The notes: generated by a model from the letters alone, not told the origin. A DNA stretch of 64,000 nt from Idiomarina fontislapidosi (GCF_003226255.1 NZ_QJST01000014.1:1-64000), one strand, 5' to 3'; counted from the first letter of the stretch, positions 44,179 to 54,560 are shown. Translations and numbers: made by a program.

Positions 44179-45447
44179 ATGTACGACAAAAAGTTTCAAA
44201 CAATCTCAATGGTCGGTCTCGGCTATATCGGTCTGCCTACCGCAGCACTCTTTGCATCGCGCAAAGTGAAAGTGATAGGGGTAGATGTCAATCAAAAAGC
44301 GGTAGATACCATCAACAAAGGCGAGATACACATCGTTGAGCCCGACCTAGATATGATCGTACATGCAGCCGTCACCGAGGGCTATCTAAAGGCCACGACA
44401 ACGCCAGAACCGGCAGAAGCATTTCTGGTTGCCGTACCAACGCCATTCAAAGAGGGCAATGTACCGGACTTAAAATACATTGAATCTGCCGCTAAATCGA
44501 TTGCTCCGGTATTAGAAAAGGGCAATCTGGTGATTCTGGAGTCGACCAGCCCCGTAGGTGCCACCGAACAAATGGCAAAATGGCTTGCAGACGCACGCCC
44601 CGATTTGACCTTCCCACAAAGCCACGGTAACAACGCGGACGTACAAATCGCTCATTGCCCAGAGCGAGTCCTACCTGGCAAAGTGGTTACGGAGCTAGTG
44701 AGTAACGACCGCGTTATCGGTGGTATGTCAGATAAAGCCAATGACATGGCGATTGCACTTTATAAAACTTTTGTTGAAGGTGAGTGCATTACCACGGATT
44801 CACGCACCGCCGAAATGGCAAAGCTGACCGAAAATAGCTTTCGCGATGTGAACATTGCGTTTGCTAACGAGCTGTCGCTGATTTGTGATGAACTAGATAT
44901 TAACGTGTGGGAATTGATTGAACTGGCGAACCGCCATCCTCGCGTTAACATTTTGCAGCCGGGTGCAGGAGTGGGCGGCCATTGTATTGCCGTTGACCCA
45001 TGGTTCATTGTTGACAGTGCCCCCGAGCAGGCAAAAATCATTAAAATGGCACGCGACGTGAACAACTACAAACCACAATGGGTGGTTGAAAAAGTAAAAG
45101 CCGCCATTACCGACGTGCAAAGCCAAAACCCGGATAAAAACCTTAGTAATATCACCGTTGCCTGTTTAGGCATGGCGTTTAAACCGGATATCGATGATTT
45201 ACGCGAAAGCCCTGCGATGCAGATCGTAAAAGATATCGCGAAAATTGGCTGCCAGGTAGCGGCTGTTGAACCCAATATTCATGAATTGCCAGAGTCTATT
45301 GATCATAGCCATGTCAGCCTGAACGATCTCAGTAAGGGCTTGGAGAACGCCGATATAGTCGTGGTTTTGGTTAAGCATAAGCAGTTTATTGAGCAAGCGG
45401 AATACTTGAAACAGCACAGTTGTATTATTGACGCCGTCGGAATCTAA
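44179..45447 (+). CDS. wecC: UDP-N-acetyl-D-mannosamine dehydrogenase
   Basis: 422 residues, UDP-glucose/GDP-mannose dehydrogenase family. NAD motif VGLGYIGLPTAALFA, VPTPFKEGNVPDL, catalytic stretch GVGGHCIAVDPWF with the nucleophile Cys, and AFKPDIDDLRESPA at the UDP-binding domain. It oxidises UDP-ManNAc twice to UDP-ManNAcA. With WecB this supplies an acidic N-acetylmannosaminuronic residue, so the polymer is probably anionic. The repeat array separates it from wecB. Confidence 0.95.
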   Translation: MYDKKFQTISMVGLGYIGLPTAALFASRKVKVIGVDVNQKAVDTINKGEIHIVEPDLDMIVHAAVTEGYLKATTTPEPAEAFLVAVPTPFKEGNVPDLKYIESAAKSIAPVLEKGNLVILESTSPVGATEQMAKWLADARPDLTFPQSHGNNADVQIAHCPERVLPGKVVTELVSNDRVIGGMSDKANDMAIALYKTFVEGECITTDSRTAEMAKLTENSFRDVNIAFANELSLICDELDINVWELIELANRHPRVNILQPGAGVGGHCIAVDPWFIVDSAPEQAKIIKMARDVNNYKPQWVVEKVKAAITDVQSQNPDKNLSNITVACLGMAFKPDIDDLRESPAMQIVKDIAKIGCQVAAVEPNIHELPESIDHSHVSLNDLSKGLENADIVVVLVKHKQFIEQAEYLKQHSCIIDAVGI

Positions 45448-45475
45448 GAATACAGACGTTAAGGATAACGAAGTA

Positions 45476-47944
45476 ATGGAAAGTCAACGTTGGTTAACCG
45501 TAAACGGAAGAACACTGGTAGTTGGACACGATGGTGCCCTTTGCAATAATAGTGCATTGAGCAAAGTCCTTGATAAAACTACTCGCAACGTGTTGTGTTT
45601 GAGTGTAAAACAAAATCCGGAAGATATCGCAGGTTTTGTTAGTTGCTCAACAGTATCCTTGACAAAAACGTTTAGCCAGTCAGCTGATGAGATACTGAAA
45701 ATATTCAAGCCCGGTAATCTCCTTGTTGATATGAGCCACCCTGAGTTAGAAGCCATTCACAAAGTGGTATCTAAAGCGAATATTGCACTAACTGTTTATG
45801 TGCCTTCAATGCCCAACGATGAACAACTTAGTGTTTTGAAACACGCGAACTATGTTTGGGTAACGAAGTCGGCAGTTAAAACAGCTCTGGAAAAAGAGAA
45901 CTTAGACAGTCAGAAGATACTGTATTCTATGGGGCCATCGAGTCTGCAAGATAGACTGCACCAGATTGCAAGCCAACATGACTACTATTTTACCGGCGAC
46001 GCTTCGCACCCAGCCCCAAGTAAGGAAGCTTTGAGAACTGGAGCTATCGGGGAGGCATCACAAAAAACGCTCTCATGCCCTGCCTTAACGCAAGCTCCGT
46101 TATGGCAAACCCTTGACGTTTCAGGCGACGGCGAAGTGACCATTAGTGCAAGTTCATTTTACAGCAACTGTAAAGATAAGCTCCGAAAAGCAGTCGTGTT
46201 AGTCCAGTGTTTTAACAAGGCTGGAAAGCAACTAGATTCTGTGGACGGCCGGTTAGCGTATTCAAAGCACTTAAAATCTCATTTCAAGTATTTGCCCTGT
46301 ACACAGGGCGAACAGCAGGCTTTATATAGCTTTAAAGTTCCGGCAACCGCTGAAAAAATAAAAATTGGCTTTAGAAGCTTTAATTGCCACGGAAAAGAGT
46401 CTGTCGAGCTTAAGTCTGCAGAAATTGACTATATACCGCCAAAAGACGCGGAGGCGTTTATTCCTCCCTCCAAACAAGCGGCGGAAATTAGCATATTGGG
46501 TTGGCCTGATTATCCACCGAACGGAAAACCTTATGTTCTGGGGGTTATGGATGAATTCACAACCGGTTGCTTTAGCGAGGAAATGAACCTGATACAACCT
46601 CGCCCTGATAACTGGTATGCCCTAGCCGAAAAGTATAAACCAGAGCTTATTTTTATCGAGAGTGCGTGGAAAGGAAACCTTGGAAGTTGGCAGTACCGTG
46701 TCGCTGACTATGGGCATAAGCCCGGTCAGGAAGTGTCCCACATGGCTCAGTACGCCAAACAGAATAATATTCCGATGGTGTTTTGGAATAAAGAAGACCC
46801 AGTCCACCATCAAAAATTTATGTGCTCTGCCAAGCTCGCGGACGTTATTCTAACCACAGATGCTAATATGACCGGTTCGTATCAGGAAAAAACAGGTAAT
46901 GAAAAGGCATTTGCATTGCCCTTTGCGGCACAGCCCGCGTTGCATAAGCCAGCTCCTCTAAAAGGTCGTAAACAAAAATCTTGTTTTGCCGGCAGTTGGT
47001 ATGGGGATCGTCACAAAGCGCGTGCGGAAAGTATGGGTTGGTTGTTAGACGCCGCACACAAACACGGATTAGAAATTTATGACCGCAACCACGGAACGGG
47101 CATTTTCCCGTTTCCGGACAAGTACGCAGAGGGTATTAAAGGCAGCTTACCTTACGTAGACCTATGTGACGAATACCGCAATTATCGGGTATTTCTCAAT
47201 GTGAACTCGGTTATCGACTCGCCCACGATGTTTAGCAGACGGGTATTTGAATTAATGGCGAGCGGCACGCCAGTAGTGAGTACTGCGGCTAAAGGCATCG
47301 AAGAGCTATTTGAAAGCGACGCCGTTTGGCTAATCAACAGTGCAGAGGAAGCAGACCAGGCGTTAACGACCCTAATGACGGATGACAACGAGTGGCGGCG
47401 CCGGAGCCTGTTGGGCATTCGAGAAGTATTTGCCAAACACACCTACGCCCATCGTATGAAAGACATCTACGAATATGCAGGCCTTAAAGCTCCGGATTCG
47501 ATAGAGCCAATTGTCGCGCTTGTTGCACTCACAAGCAGCGATGCAGGAAGGCACGAATACGCTGCAATTAAAAATCGACAGACGTACTCGAAGGCAACCT
47601 TAATTGTTGAGGACAACGAAAAGGCGCTTAACGAAGCGATAAAAAACGCAAAAGCTGACTTTGTTATTCACCTAGATGTGAGTAGCCAATATGGTGACAA
47701 TTTCGTGCAGGACTTAGTCAACGCCACCCGTTATAAACCAGAAGCTTTTGGCTGGGCTAAATCCCATGCAGAAGATGAATTTGCCTTTAATAAATCGTAT
47801 ACGCATTCAGCGCTGATGGTAAGAAAAGACGATTACGCGCAATTCCAGAGCTTATCGCCAGAAGGTCTACAAGCGGGCACAAGCGATATCTTCGTCATCG
47901 ACAGTGATGAATACCAGTGTAACGAGAAAAAGGCTGAGGGATAA
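45476..47944 (+). CDS. Large CgeB-type glycosyltransferase
   Basis: 822 residues from the ATG at 45476 (AAGGA ten bases upstream; the open frame reaches back to 45428 inside wecC). The central part matches DUF3880/CgeB and Glyco_trans_1_2 proteins: PELIFIESAWKGNLGSWQYR, MVFWNKEDPVHHQKFM, SCFAGSWYGDRHKARAE, FLNVNSVIDSPTMFSRRVFELMASGTPVVST, with the last being the GT-B donor site. The N-terminal 300 residues are of unknown fold. After residue 680 comes a GT2-like alpha/beta domain (VALVALTSSDAGRHEY, FVIHLDVSSQYGDNF) in which the DxD motif is not obvious. It may be a degenerate partner domain. Confidence 0.75.
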   Translation: MESQRWLTVNGRTLVVGHDGALCNNSALSKVLDKTTRNVLCLSVKQNPEDIAGFVSCSTVSLTKTFSQSADEILKIFKPGNLLVDMSHPELEAIHKVVSKANIALTVYVPSMPNDEQLSVLKHANYVWVTKSAVKTALEKENLDSQKILYSMGPSSLQDRLHQIASQHDYYFTGDASHPAPSKEALRTGAIGEASQKTLSCPALTQAPLWQTLDVSGDGEVTISASSFYSNCKDKLRKAVVLVQCFNKAGKQLDSVDGRLAYSKHLKSHFKYLPCTQGEQQALYSFKVPATAEKIKIGFRSFNCHGKESVELKSAEIDYIPPKDAEAFIPPSKQAAEISILGWPDYPPNGKPYVLGVMDEFTTGCFSEEMNLIQPRPDNWYALAEKYKPELIFIESAWKGNLGSWQYRVADYGHKPGQEVSHMAQYAKQNNIPMVFWNKEDPVHHQKFMCSAKLADVILTTDANMTGSYQEKTGNEKAFALPFAAQPALHKPAPLKGRKQKSCFAGSWYGDRHKARAESMGWLLDAAHKHGLEIYDRNHGTGIFPFPDKYAEGIKGSLPYVDLCDEYRNYRVFLNVNSVIDSPTMFSRRVFELMASGTPVVSTAAKGIEELFESDAVWLINSAEEADQALTTLMTDDNEWRRRSLLGIREVFAKHTYAHRMKDIYEYAGLKAPDSIEPIVALVALTSSDAGRHEYAAIKNRQTYSKATLIVEDNEKALNEAIKNAKADFVIHLDVSSQYGDNFVQDLVNATRYKPEAFGWAKSHAEDEFAFNKSYTHSALMVRKDDYAQFQSLSPEGLQAGTSDIFVIDSDEYQCNEKKAEG

Positions 47945-47947
47945 GCC

Positions 47948-50128
47948 ATGAGCGAACAAGTGAAATCACAGCAACAAAATCCGCGGAAGATATTGGTTTG
48001 TGGTAACCCAGACCTTAACTATATCGATGGGTCATCGATTTGGGCGCAGACCATCGCCCTTGTGTTTGCGGAAATACCGGGAGCTCAAGTCGACTTTGTC
48101 GCAAAAAGCACGCCTAAGCGCTTCGAGCTTTATAGTGAACTACAGAATCATAGCAGTATAAATATCATCGACGGCACTCAGCCCGAGTATTGGCAAGGCT
48201 CAAAGCCGCAACGTTTGACGATGCCAATGATGGGTGATTTGACCATAAAATTGCATAAAGAGAACCAGTACGATCACATCATTATTCGCGGCTTTGATAT
48301 TGCCACTCATTTAATTCGTGATTTGAATGTATTGGCTCGCTGCTGGATGTATTTAACAGACATCCCGCAAAAGGTTGAAGAACTCGGCTCTGATCAAAAG
48401 TTAATAATGTCAACGATAGCATCTCATTGTGCGGCGCTTTTATGTCAAACCCAAGGCTTTGCTGAGCTATGGGAAAAAGCGACGCCCAAGTTGGACAGCA
48501 GTAAGGTGTTCATCTACTCACCGGTTATTCCAGATTTTGAGGACAACTTAATAACGATTGAACAACGATCACAAATTGCAGTATACGCCGGTAAATTTAA
48601 AGGTGACTGGAATACGCTAGAGATGTCAACCTCCTGGCCAAAAGTCAGTCGCGATGTACCTGCAGCAAACCTGTTGATGATTGGTGATAAAGTTCACCAA
48701 GAACCGACTATTCCTGACTATGAACAGAAAATGCGTCAGGCTTTAGAGCACACAGAGGGGCTGCAATGGTTAGGGGCGCTGCCGCGTCAGGAGGTACAAA
48801 ACCATCTTAAAAAGGCAAAGGTTGGTCTTTCCTGGCGTGCCGATAGCATGAACGATACGGTTGAGTATTCGACCAAGATATTAGAGTACGGCGGAGCTGG
48901 CTGTGCTGCGATCCTTAACAGAAACTCTCTGCACGAAAGCTTACTAGGAGCCGATTATCCCCTTTACGCAAACAGTGAAGAAGAGTTCAAAGAAAAACTC
49001 AAGATCGCCCTCACAGACAACGCGAAAACGCAAATCGCAGCAGACAAGTTGATCACACTGGCTAAAGCGCACACCTTTAGCCAACGAGTGCAAGACATCG
49101 GCGATTGGCTAACAAAAGTAGAAAGCAAAAATTCGACTCGAGCCAGCTATAAAAAAACAAAAGTGCTAGTTGCTGGGCACGATCTAAAATTTTTCACCTT
49201 GCTTCAAAACAAACTTGAGAAGACCGGTCTGTTTGAATTCAAAATCGATCAGTGGCAGGGCCATAATAAGCACTCTGAGAAACAGAGTAGGAAACTGCTT
49301 GAGTGGGCGGATGTGATCTTTTGCGAGTGGTGCCTAGGAAACATTAAATGGTACTCCCATAACAAGCACGCTCATCACCGTTTAGTCGCTCGTTTTCATG
49401 CTCAGGAAAACAGAGCAAATTTCATGAATGAGGTTAAGTGGGAAAGTATTGATCATATTTCATTCGTGAGCAACCATACACGAGATGAAGCTAAGGAGAA
49501 CTTTCCTGAACTCCCGTTAGAGAAAACATCGATTATCCATAACTTATTAGATGAGGATAAATTTAAACCTCTGAAAAAGACAGGTGAAGCGGCGTACACA
49601 TTAGGGATCGTTGGAGTTACTCCGAAGAGTAAACGTCTGGATAGAGCAATCGATCTTCTAGAGGCATTATTGCAGCACGATGAACGTTTTATTTTGCGTG
49701 TGAAAGGAAAAAATCCTCTAGATTACCCTTGGCTTCATCGTAGGCCAGATGAAATAAGCTACTATCAAGAAATTTTTGAGCGAATCAACAGCTCAGAACT
49801 ATTAAGATATAAAGTAATATTTGACCCTCCGGGTGATGATGTGAATGAGTGGTTCAGAATGGTAGGCTATATTCTATCGCCATCAGATTTTGAATCATTT
49901 CACATGGCTGTTGGAGAAGGGTTTCTAACAGGCGCCCGACCTATCATCTGGAGCTGGAAAGGGGCTTCAGATATTTGGGGTAACCATTGGGTAATCAAAA
50001 CCCTCAATGATGCAAAGAGAGATATTATGGAAGGCCATCGAAGCGAAACGCCTGCCAGCTTACTGATGGATAAGATGTCCTCCCAAAAGGTTAGTGCGCA
50101 GTGGCAAAAAGTTATTCAGAAGAGTTAA
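47948..50128 (+). CDS. Two-domain GT-B glycosyltransferase
   Basis: 726 residues composed of two GT-B-like halves. The first (residues 10-400) has ILVCGNPDLNYIDGSSIW, AVYAGKFKGDWN, DTVEYSTKILEYGGAGCAAI. The second (about 410-720) has VLVAGHDLKFFTLLQNKL, ARFHAQENRANF, GIVGVTPKSKRLDRAIDLL and ESFHMAVGEGFLTGARPIIW, the usual E-x7-E-like donor site. Such fusions often add two different sugars. It starts three bases after the CgeB-type gene and the heparinase-like gene follows, so all belong to one transcript. Confidence 0.75.
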   Translation: MSEQVKSQQQNPRKILVCGNPDLNYIDGSSIWAQTIALVFAEIPGAQVDFVAKSTPKRFELYSELQNHSSINIIDGTQPEYWQGSKPQRLTMPMMGDLTIKLHKENQYDHIIIRGFDIATHLIRDLNVLARCWMYLTDIPQKVEELGSDQKLIMSTIASHCAALLCQTQGFAELWEKATPKLDSSKVFIYSPVIPDFEDNLITIEQRSQIAVYAGKFKGDWNTLEMSTSWPKVSRDVPAANLLMIGDKVHQEPTIPDYEQKMRQALEHTEGLQWLGALPRQEVQNHLKKAKVGLSWRADSMNDTVEYSTKILEYGGAGCAAILNRNSLHESLLGADYPLYANSEEEFKEKLKIALTDNAKTQIAADKLITLAKAHTFSQRVQDIGDWLTKVESKNSTRASYKKTKVLVAGHDLKFFTLLQNKLEKTGLFEFKIDQWQGHNKHSEKQSRKLLEWADVIFCEWCLGNIKWYSHNKHAHHRLVARFHAQENRANFMNEVKWESIDHISFVSNHTRDEAKENFPELPLEKTSIIHNLLDEDKFKPLKKTGEAAYTLGIVGVTPKSKRLDRAIDLLEALLQHDERFILRVKGKNPLDYPWLHRRPDEISYYQEIFERINSSELLRYKVIFDPPGDDVNEWFRMVGYILSPSDFESFHMAVGEGFLTGARPIIWSWKGASDIWGNHWVIKTLNDAKRDIMEGHRSETPASLLMDKMSSQKVSAQWQKVIQKS

Positions 50129-50136
50129 TAAATCCA

Positions 50137-51738
50137 ATGACAACAGATGAGCTATTGGCATGTGTTACAGCAGGAGCCAAAGAATATATCCAGAACACAA
50201 TCAACACTAAGAACAAATCGGATTATCAAAAACTGAAAAAACTTTTTGATGAGCAGCTTTTCGAGGCGAAAAACTTTGAAGATACTGAACTTGATATCAC
50301 AGTTTTTGATTGGCGGAGTTTAGAGCGTGATCGTAACTGGTGGTGGCAAATCCAGGCTCTGCCATTCTTAAACTGGTTCGTTAACAGCTTTTCATTGCAA
50401 AATGACGAGGAGCGAAGCCATTATTTTTCGAAGTGTTTGGATAGTATTCGCAACTGGGGAAACCAAGCAAATTTAAATAGTGTGTCTCCGCTTGTTTGGC
50501 ATGATCACGCCGCAGCCTTTCGCGGGCGCAATATTAGTAACTGGTTAGTCTTTTGCTACTTAAGGAAGATTTCGCTAGGTGAGCTTTATGCCGAGCCGCT
50601 TGGTGAGCTGATAAAAGAGCATTTAGATTGGCTTCAGCAAGATAAGCACTATTCGCAGCACACTAATCACGGTTTCGATCAGGCGATGATCGCATTGACT
50701 ATTGCTTCAATGTTTTCTGATGATGGATTTGAAGCCTATCGTCAGCTTAATTGTCACCGCTTGAAAGATGAGATAACTTTCGCTTTTACCGAGGAAGGGG
50801 TTCACAAGGAAAACAGTCCCGGATATCAGAAAATGATGCTGGGCAGACTCAAACAGTTGAGAACATTGCGCCCTCTTGGACAACTGAACGTCGCTCGGAT
50901 GGGTGAGCGTTATATTGAAAGGGCAGAAGCCTTCTTACGCGCTATAACGTTACCCGATGGTTATTTACCGATGACTGGGGATACGCGTGGGGAAGACGCA
51001 GGTCTGGTTTATGTTCAGAAAGAACAGATCGATGTGCTTGACTATTCAACATCCGGATATGTCATTATTCGTGGTCAGACGAACGATGGCTTAGAGATTT
51101 TTTTGTTATTTAAAAATACACATGAATCTAATTACCATCGGCACGATGATGATTTAATGCTCTTTCTTTATATTGATGGAGAGGTTGTGCTCGGTGATGG
51201 AGGGCTTGGTACACACCAAGAAAAAGATCCAAAAAGAAAATTCTTAAGATCTGCTCTCTCACATTCAGTTCCACTTATAGATAGAAAGTATATTAGGGAT
51301 AAAGAAAAGCTCCCCGCTAAGCCAATTTTGAAGGTTGAAAGACTGAATTGCTTGGTAAAAGGTATCAGCAATGGTTATGGAGTAGATGTGACAAGGGTTA
51401 TTGATTACTCTGATATAGCTAGCGGAAATCTTGTAATTGAAGATAGTTGTGATAAGTCCACACTTGCTTCAAACTGGTTTCTTAATGACCATGCGGTACT
51501 GCTTAACAAGCGAGGGTTTGACATGTCCACTCCTAGCTTTTCATTGAAGTTTGAGATGGCTAAAAATCAATTCATAAAACTTTTTAAGGGCTGGGATAAT
51601 GAATCTTTCTCAGGTAGTGCAATAATGTCAAACAATTATTCGAATTTTATTCCAGCCGTAAGAGTTGTCACTGGCGGTAATCGGAAAAACCAAAGAATGA
51701 AGTTATCCATGTGCAGATTGGGAGAGATTGATGGTTAG
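50137..51738 (+). CDS. Heparinase II/III-like protein
   Basis: 533 residues. An N-terminal alpha-toroid-like region (WRSLERDRNWWWQIQALPFL, HDHAAAFRGRNISNWLVF, HTNHGFDQAMIALTI) is followed by a beta-sandwich part with the heparinase II/III core YHRHDDDLMLFLYIDGEVVL and GDGGLGTHQ, RKFLRSALSHSVPLID. Polysaccharide lyases of this family cleave uronic-acid-containing glycans. There is no signal peptide, so the protein would be in the cytoplasm, where such homologues occur in capsule loci and may trim or release chains; this is inferred. A GTG at 50101 could also be used, overlapping the previous gene; the ATG at 50137 is chosen as it avoids overlap. Confidence 0.72.
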   Translation: MTTDELLACVTAGAKEYIQNTINTKNKSDYQKLKKLFDEQLFEAKNFEDTELDITVFDWRSLERDRNWWWQIQALPFLNWFVNSFSLQNDEERSHYFSKCLDSIRNWGNQANLNSVSPLVWHDHAAAFRGRNISNWLVFCYLRKISLGELYAEPLGELIKEHLDWLQQDKHYSQHTNHGFDQAMIALTIASMFSDDGFEAYRQLNCHRLKDEITFAFTEEGVHKENSPGYQKMMLGRLKQLRTLRPLGQLNVARMGERYIERAEAFLRAITLPDGYLPMTGDTRGEDAGLVYVQKEQIDVLDYSTSGYVIIRGQTNDGLEIFLLFKNTHESNYHRHDDDLMLFLYIDGEVVLGDGGLGTHQEKDPKRKFLRSALSHSVPLIDRKYIRDKEKLPAKPILKVERLNCLVKGISNGYGVDVTRVIDYSDIASGNLVIEDSCDKSTLASNWFLNDHAVLLNKRGFDMSTPSFSLKFEMAKNQFIKLFKGWDNESFSGSAIMSNNYSNFIPAVRVVTGGNRKNQRMKLSMCRLGEIDG

Positions 51739-52489
51739 TCGTGCAGAAGAAGTTTTTTTATTCAATAAGCCAAAAAAAGATTTCGAAATAAGTTCACATA
51801 TTTCTCTCGTAAATAACTACGTCTTTGTACAAGTAAGTAAAGCAGCTAGCAGTAGCGTGAAGTGGGCATTGCAGTCTCTCGAATTCGCCAAGACTCCATG
51901 GCAGGTGATAGATGTAAATAACAAATTTTACTCACCACATATAAGCCCTTACCAAGTGCCGACTCAGGATCTGGATCGTATTTTTTATTCGAAAAGCTGT
52001 AAACGAACAACGTTTGTACGGAATCCTTTTACTCGGCTCCTATCGTGCTACCTACACAGAGTTGTAGCAAAGCCAAGATCAGCGACCAATGCTGCGGTAA
52101 AGCGTCTGACAGGAGGTAGAGGTGGCGAAGATGTTTCTTTCGATGAGTTCGTAGAGCTTATATGTTCACAGGATGCAATTGATCAAGAGGCACATTGGCG
52201 TTGTCAGGTAGAAGATCTATGTGTGACCGATATTCAATATGATTTTGTTGGAAAGCTTGAAAATATAAATAACGATTTAGCAGACCTAATAAAAGTACTA
52301 TATGGTGAAATAGGGCTGGAATGGTACCTTAAAAGTACAAAAGCAGATGCCTCTCCAATGAAAACCGGGTCAAGCAGTCTACTCCTTGAATATTTCGTAG
52401 ATAAAGGAACTATTAAACGTGTGATAGATAGATACCTTGGAGATTTTGAAGAGTTCGGTTATAGCACAGATATTCAAAAGGTCTTATAG
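51731..52489 (+). CDS. Carbohydrate sulfotransferase
   Basis: 252 residues. The Sulfotransfer_2 family is shown by the PAPS-binding site VSKAASSSVKWALQSL (5'-phosphosulfate loop) and FVRNPFTRLLSCYL (3'-phosphate site, with the Arg and Ser). It transfers sulfate from PAPS to a sugar hydroxyl. The start is the ATG at 51731, seven bases after GGAGAG and overlapping the heparinase-like gene. With ManNAcA this suggests a sulfated, strongly anionic polymer. It lies where the base composition drops to AT-rich. Confidence 0.82.
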   Translation: MVSRAEEVFLFNKPKKDFEISSHISLVNNYVFVQVSKAASSSVKWALQSLEFAKTPWQVIDVNNKFYSPHISPYQVPTQDLDRIFYSKSCKRTTFVRNPFTRLLSCYLHRVVAKPRSATNAAVKRLTGGRGGEDVSFDEFVELICSQDAIDQEAHWRCQVEDLCVTDIQYDFVGKLENINNDLADLIKVLYGEIGLEWYLKSTKADASPMKTGSSSLLLEYFVDKGTIKRVIDRYLGDFEEFGYSTDIQKVL

Positions 52490-54108
52490 TGAGTGATTTT
52501 CACGTTATAAGCAATTTGGTAAGCGAGAACTTACAGTGCAAAGATATACTATCAGGCATGTTTATCACAAAAGACTCAATAGTTATTGGACAAAAGGGGT
52601 TAGAAAAGTTTTCTAATTCTAACTCATTAAGTAAATCTGAATTTTTAGAGTTGAGTGATGGAAGATTTTTTTATGTAAAGTCATTTAAGGATGAGATTTT
52701 AGCAAAAGTTGATGGGTTCGGTTCAGATGCCTTATTTTTTTATAGGCATGGTAACAGTTGGGCATTTAGTAATTCTTTTTTAGAATTAATAAATCATTGT
52801 AAGAAAAATAATTGGCCATTGACTATAGACTTTAAAGTAATGTCATCTATGTTCTTATCTGGTTCAATTGGCCGTCAGTTGCTATCTTCTCAAACCCCAG
52901 TGGCACAAATTAGTATTGTACCGCCGGATGAATATATTTGTTGCAATAAGCTAGATAAAACAGCTTCTTTAAGGAAAATTCCTGATTTTGGTAAAACAAA
53001 TATTTACTATGAAGAAGCATTAAGTGAGTGGTTTTTTAAGTGGCGTTCGATATTGTTTTCACTAGCTCTTCACTCAGATAACATGATATCAGTTGATTTG
53101 AGCGGTGGGATAGACTCTCGAATGATGTTTTCGCTAGTGAATACTTCATCGGTGAAGGAGAAATTTTGTTTTTTCAGTCAGCCCCATAAAGCAAAAGATC
53201 TTTCTGTTGCTAAGTCTCTGTGTGAGAGTTTTAATTGTAATCTAACCGATTCTCCTCCCGATTGGAGAAGATTACCGATAAACTACCAGTACGAGGAGTA
53301 TTGCAGAGGTAATGTCGGTTTTTATAACTTACCTGTCACGCCCCCGTTATATTATTCCTGTTCAAATATATTAAAAGTGAATGGCGTTGGCGGGGAGAAT
53401 ATAAGACCTTTCTATAATGGTTCAGGAACAGACTGGTTTAAAAAAATAGAAAAAGGAATGCCTAAGTATTTATCTGGTTATAAAAGTGATGTTTGCGACT
53501 TATTAAGGCGTTCGTTTATTGATTTCAATATAGAACAAGATGATAAAACGGGGATGATGGTCCATTACCGCAAATTGAGGTCAAGGTTCATTGGTGGACG
53601 GACCTCTTATGAGAATCTCAAGTTCAATATGGTTACCCCCCTAACAGATCAGGTGTTAGTCGGTTTAAATGACTTTTCCGGAAGACAGAATGGTAAAGAA
53701 ATTTATCGTGATATCATTCTTGCTGGCGGTGGTAAAAATCTTATAAGTCACCCGTATGATGAAAAGAATAAAAGTTTTGAGAATGAGTTTATTGAAAAAT
53801 CACCTTTTCTAAATTTTTCGTCCTCTGAGAATAGCAAATGGCTTGAAAAAGAATATTTGGTTTATATTGAAGAGGGAAATGAAAATGAGGCTATTAAAGA
53901 GAACTTTAGTATTAACGAAGGAGAAAGCCTTCCGTCGAAAATTAAAAGAGAGCTTAGTTCTTTGGTAGAGTATGGCGTATTTGATAAAACTCCTTGCGCT
54001 TTCAGGGAGCTATACAATAGTGGACAATGGTCAAGCTCTGTAGGTCGAAAAGGGACGATAGAAGTCATTACTTGGCACACACTCTTAAAGTTGGTTGATT
54101 CAGTCTAG
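52489..54108 (+). CDS. Asparagine-synthase-like protein without amidotransferase site
   Basis: 539 residues. A PP-loop SVDLSGGIDSRMMFSLV near residues 200-216 identifies an ATP-pyrophosphatase of the asparagine synthase (AsnB C-terminal) type, with WLAS-like helices after it. The N-terminal part (MSDFHVISNL) has no Cys2, so the glutaminase activity is absent; an outside ammonia or amine source would be needed. In polysaccharide loci related proteins are thought to amidate uronic acids or couple amino acids. The GTG start overlaps the sulfotransferase stop by one base. Codons are AT-rich, unlike the core genes, suggesting acquisition. Confidence 0.7.
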   Translation: MSDFHVISNLVSENLQCKDILSGMFITKDSIVIGQKGLEKFSNSNSLSKSEFLELSDGRFFYVKSFKDEILAKVDGFGSDALFFYRHGNSWAFSNSFLELINHCKKNNWPLTIDFKVMSSMFLSGSIGRQLLSSQTPVAQISIVPPDEYICCNKLDKTASLRKIPDFGKTNIYYEEALSEWFFKWRSILFSLALHSDNMISVDLSGGIDSRMMFSLVNTSSVKEKFCFFSQPHKAKDLSVAKSLCESFNCNLTDSPPDWRRLPINYQYEEYCRGNVGFYNLPVTPPLYYSCSNILKVNGVGGENIRPFYNGSGTDWFKKIEKGMPKYLSGYKSDVCDLLRRSFIDFNIEQDDKTGMMVHYRKLRSRFIGGRTSYENLKFNMVTPLTDQVLVGLNDFSGRQNGKEIYRDIILAGGGKNLISHPYDEKNKSFENEFIEKSPFLNFSSSENSKWLEKEYLVYIEEGNENEAIKENFSINEGESLPSKIKRELSSLVEYGVFDKTPCAFRELYNSGQWSSSVGRKGTIEVITWHTLLKLVDSV

Positions 54109-54199
54109 CAAACCGTAGATAGATTTAACCTGGTGTTGATAGTCACGGTATGCCTGTCGGCAGTGTAACTTTTTATAATTATATAAGAGGTTTATCTAA

Positions 54200-54560
54200 A
54201 TGAATTTAAATATTGAATTCATTGGTAGAATTTGTGGTGATAAATGACACTAAAAGAGTTTTTATTTAGATACCCAGAAATAATTTTTGATAATTATAAC
54301 CTCGTTAAAAATAATGGTAAGTCGGTACTAGACATTATGATTAATTATTCTTCGTTGAAGAGTGATGTTATGGACATAGAAAGAGAAATTCCCGGTCTTA
54401 ATGGGCTTTACGAGACGTTTTCTAAGATCAATGCTAAGGATGGTGTGCGTCCAGCAGGAAAAATTGGTGAGCTCTAGAGCTATTTAAGGAAAATCCCAAG
54501 GCTAAGCAGTTGGTGGACCTTTTGCTGCATGACGAAGCGTTAGCTACAAGCATCAGATAA
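54200..54560 (+). pseudogene. Decayed gene, at least two frameshifted pieces
   Basis: An ATG at 54200 behind an AAGAGG site opens a 15-codon frame that ends in an ATGA overlap with a 77-codon frame (54244-54477, MTLKEFLFRYPEIIF ... RPAGKIGEL). After that stop, another frame carries on with plausible protein (LELFKENPKAKQLVDLL, DEALATSIR) to TAA at 54558. The two longer pieces read as one helical protein broken by a frameshift near 54470. Family unknown. It lies in the AT-rich part between the Asn-synthase-like gene and alr. A true short gene at 54244 is the alternative. Confidence 0.5.

Noticed and set aside
43903-44199. Minus-strand frame across the hairpin repeats
   Set aside because: It is an open frame produced by the repeats themselves and lies antisense to wecB and the wecC start.
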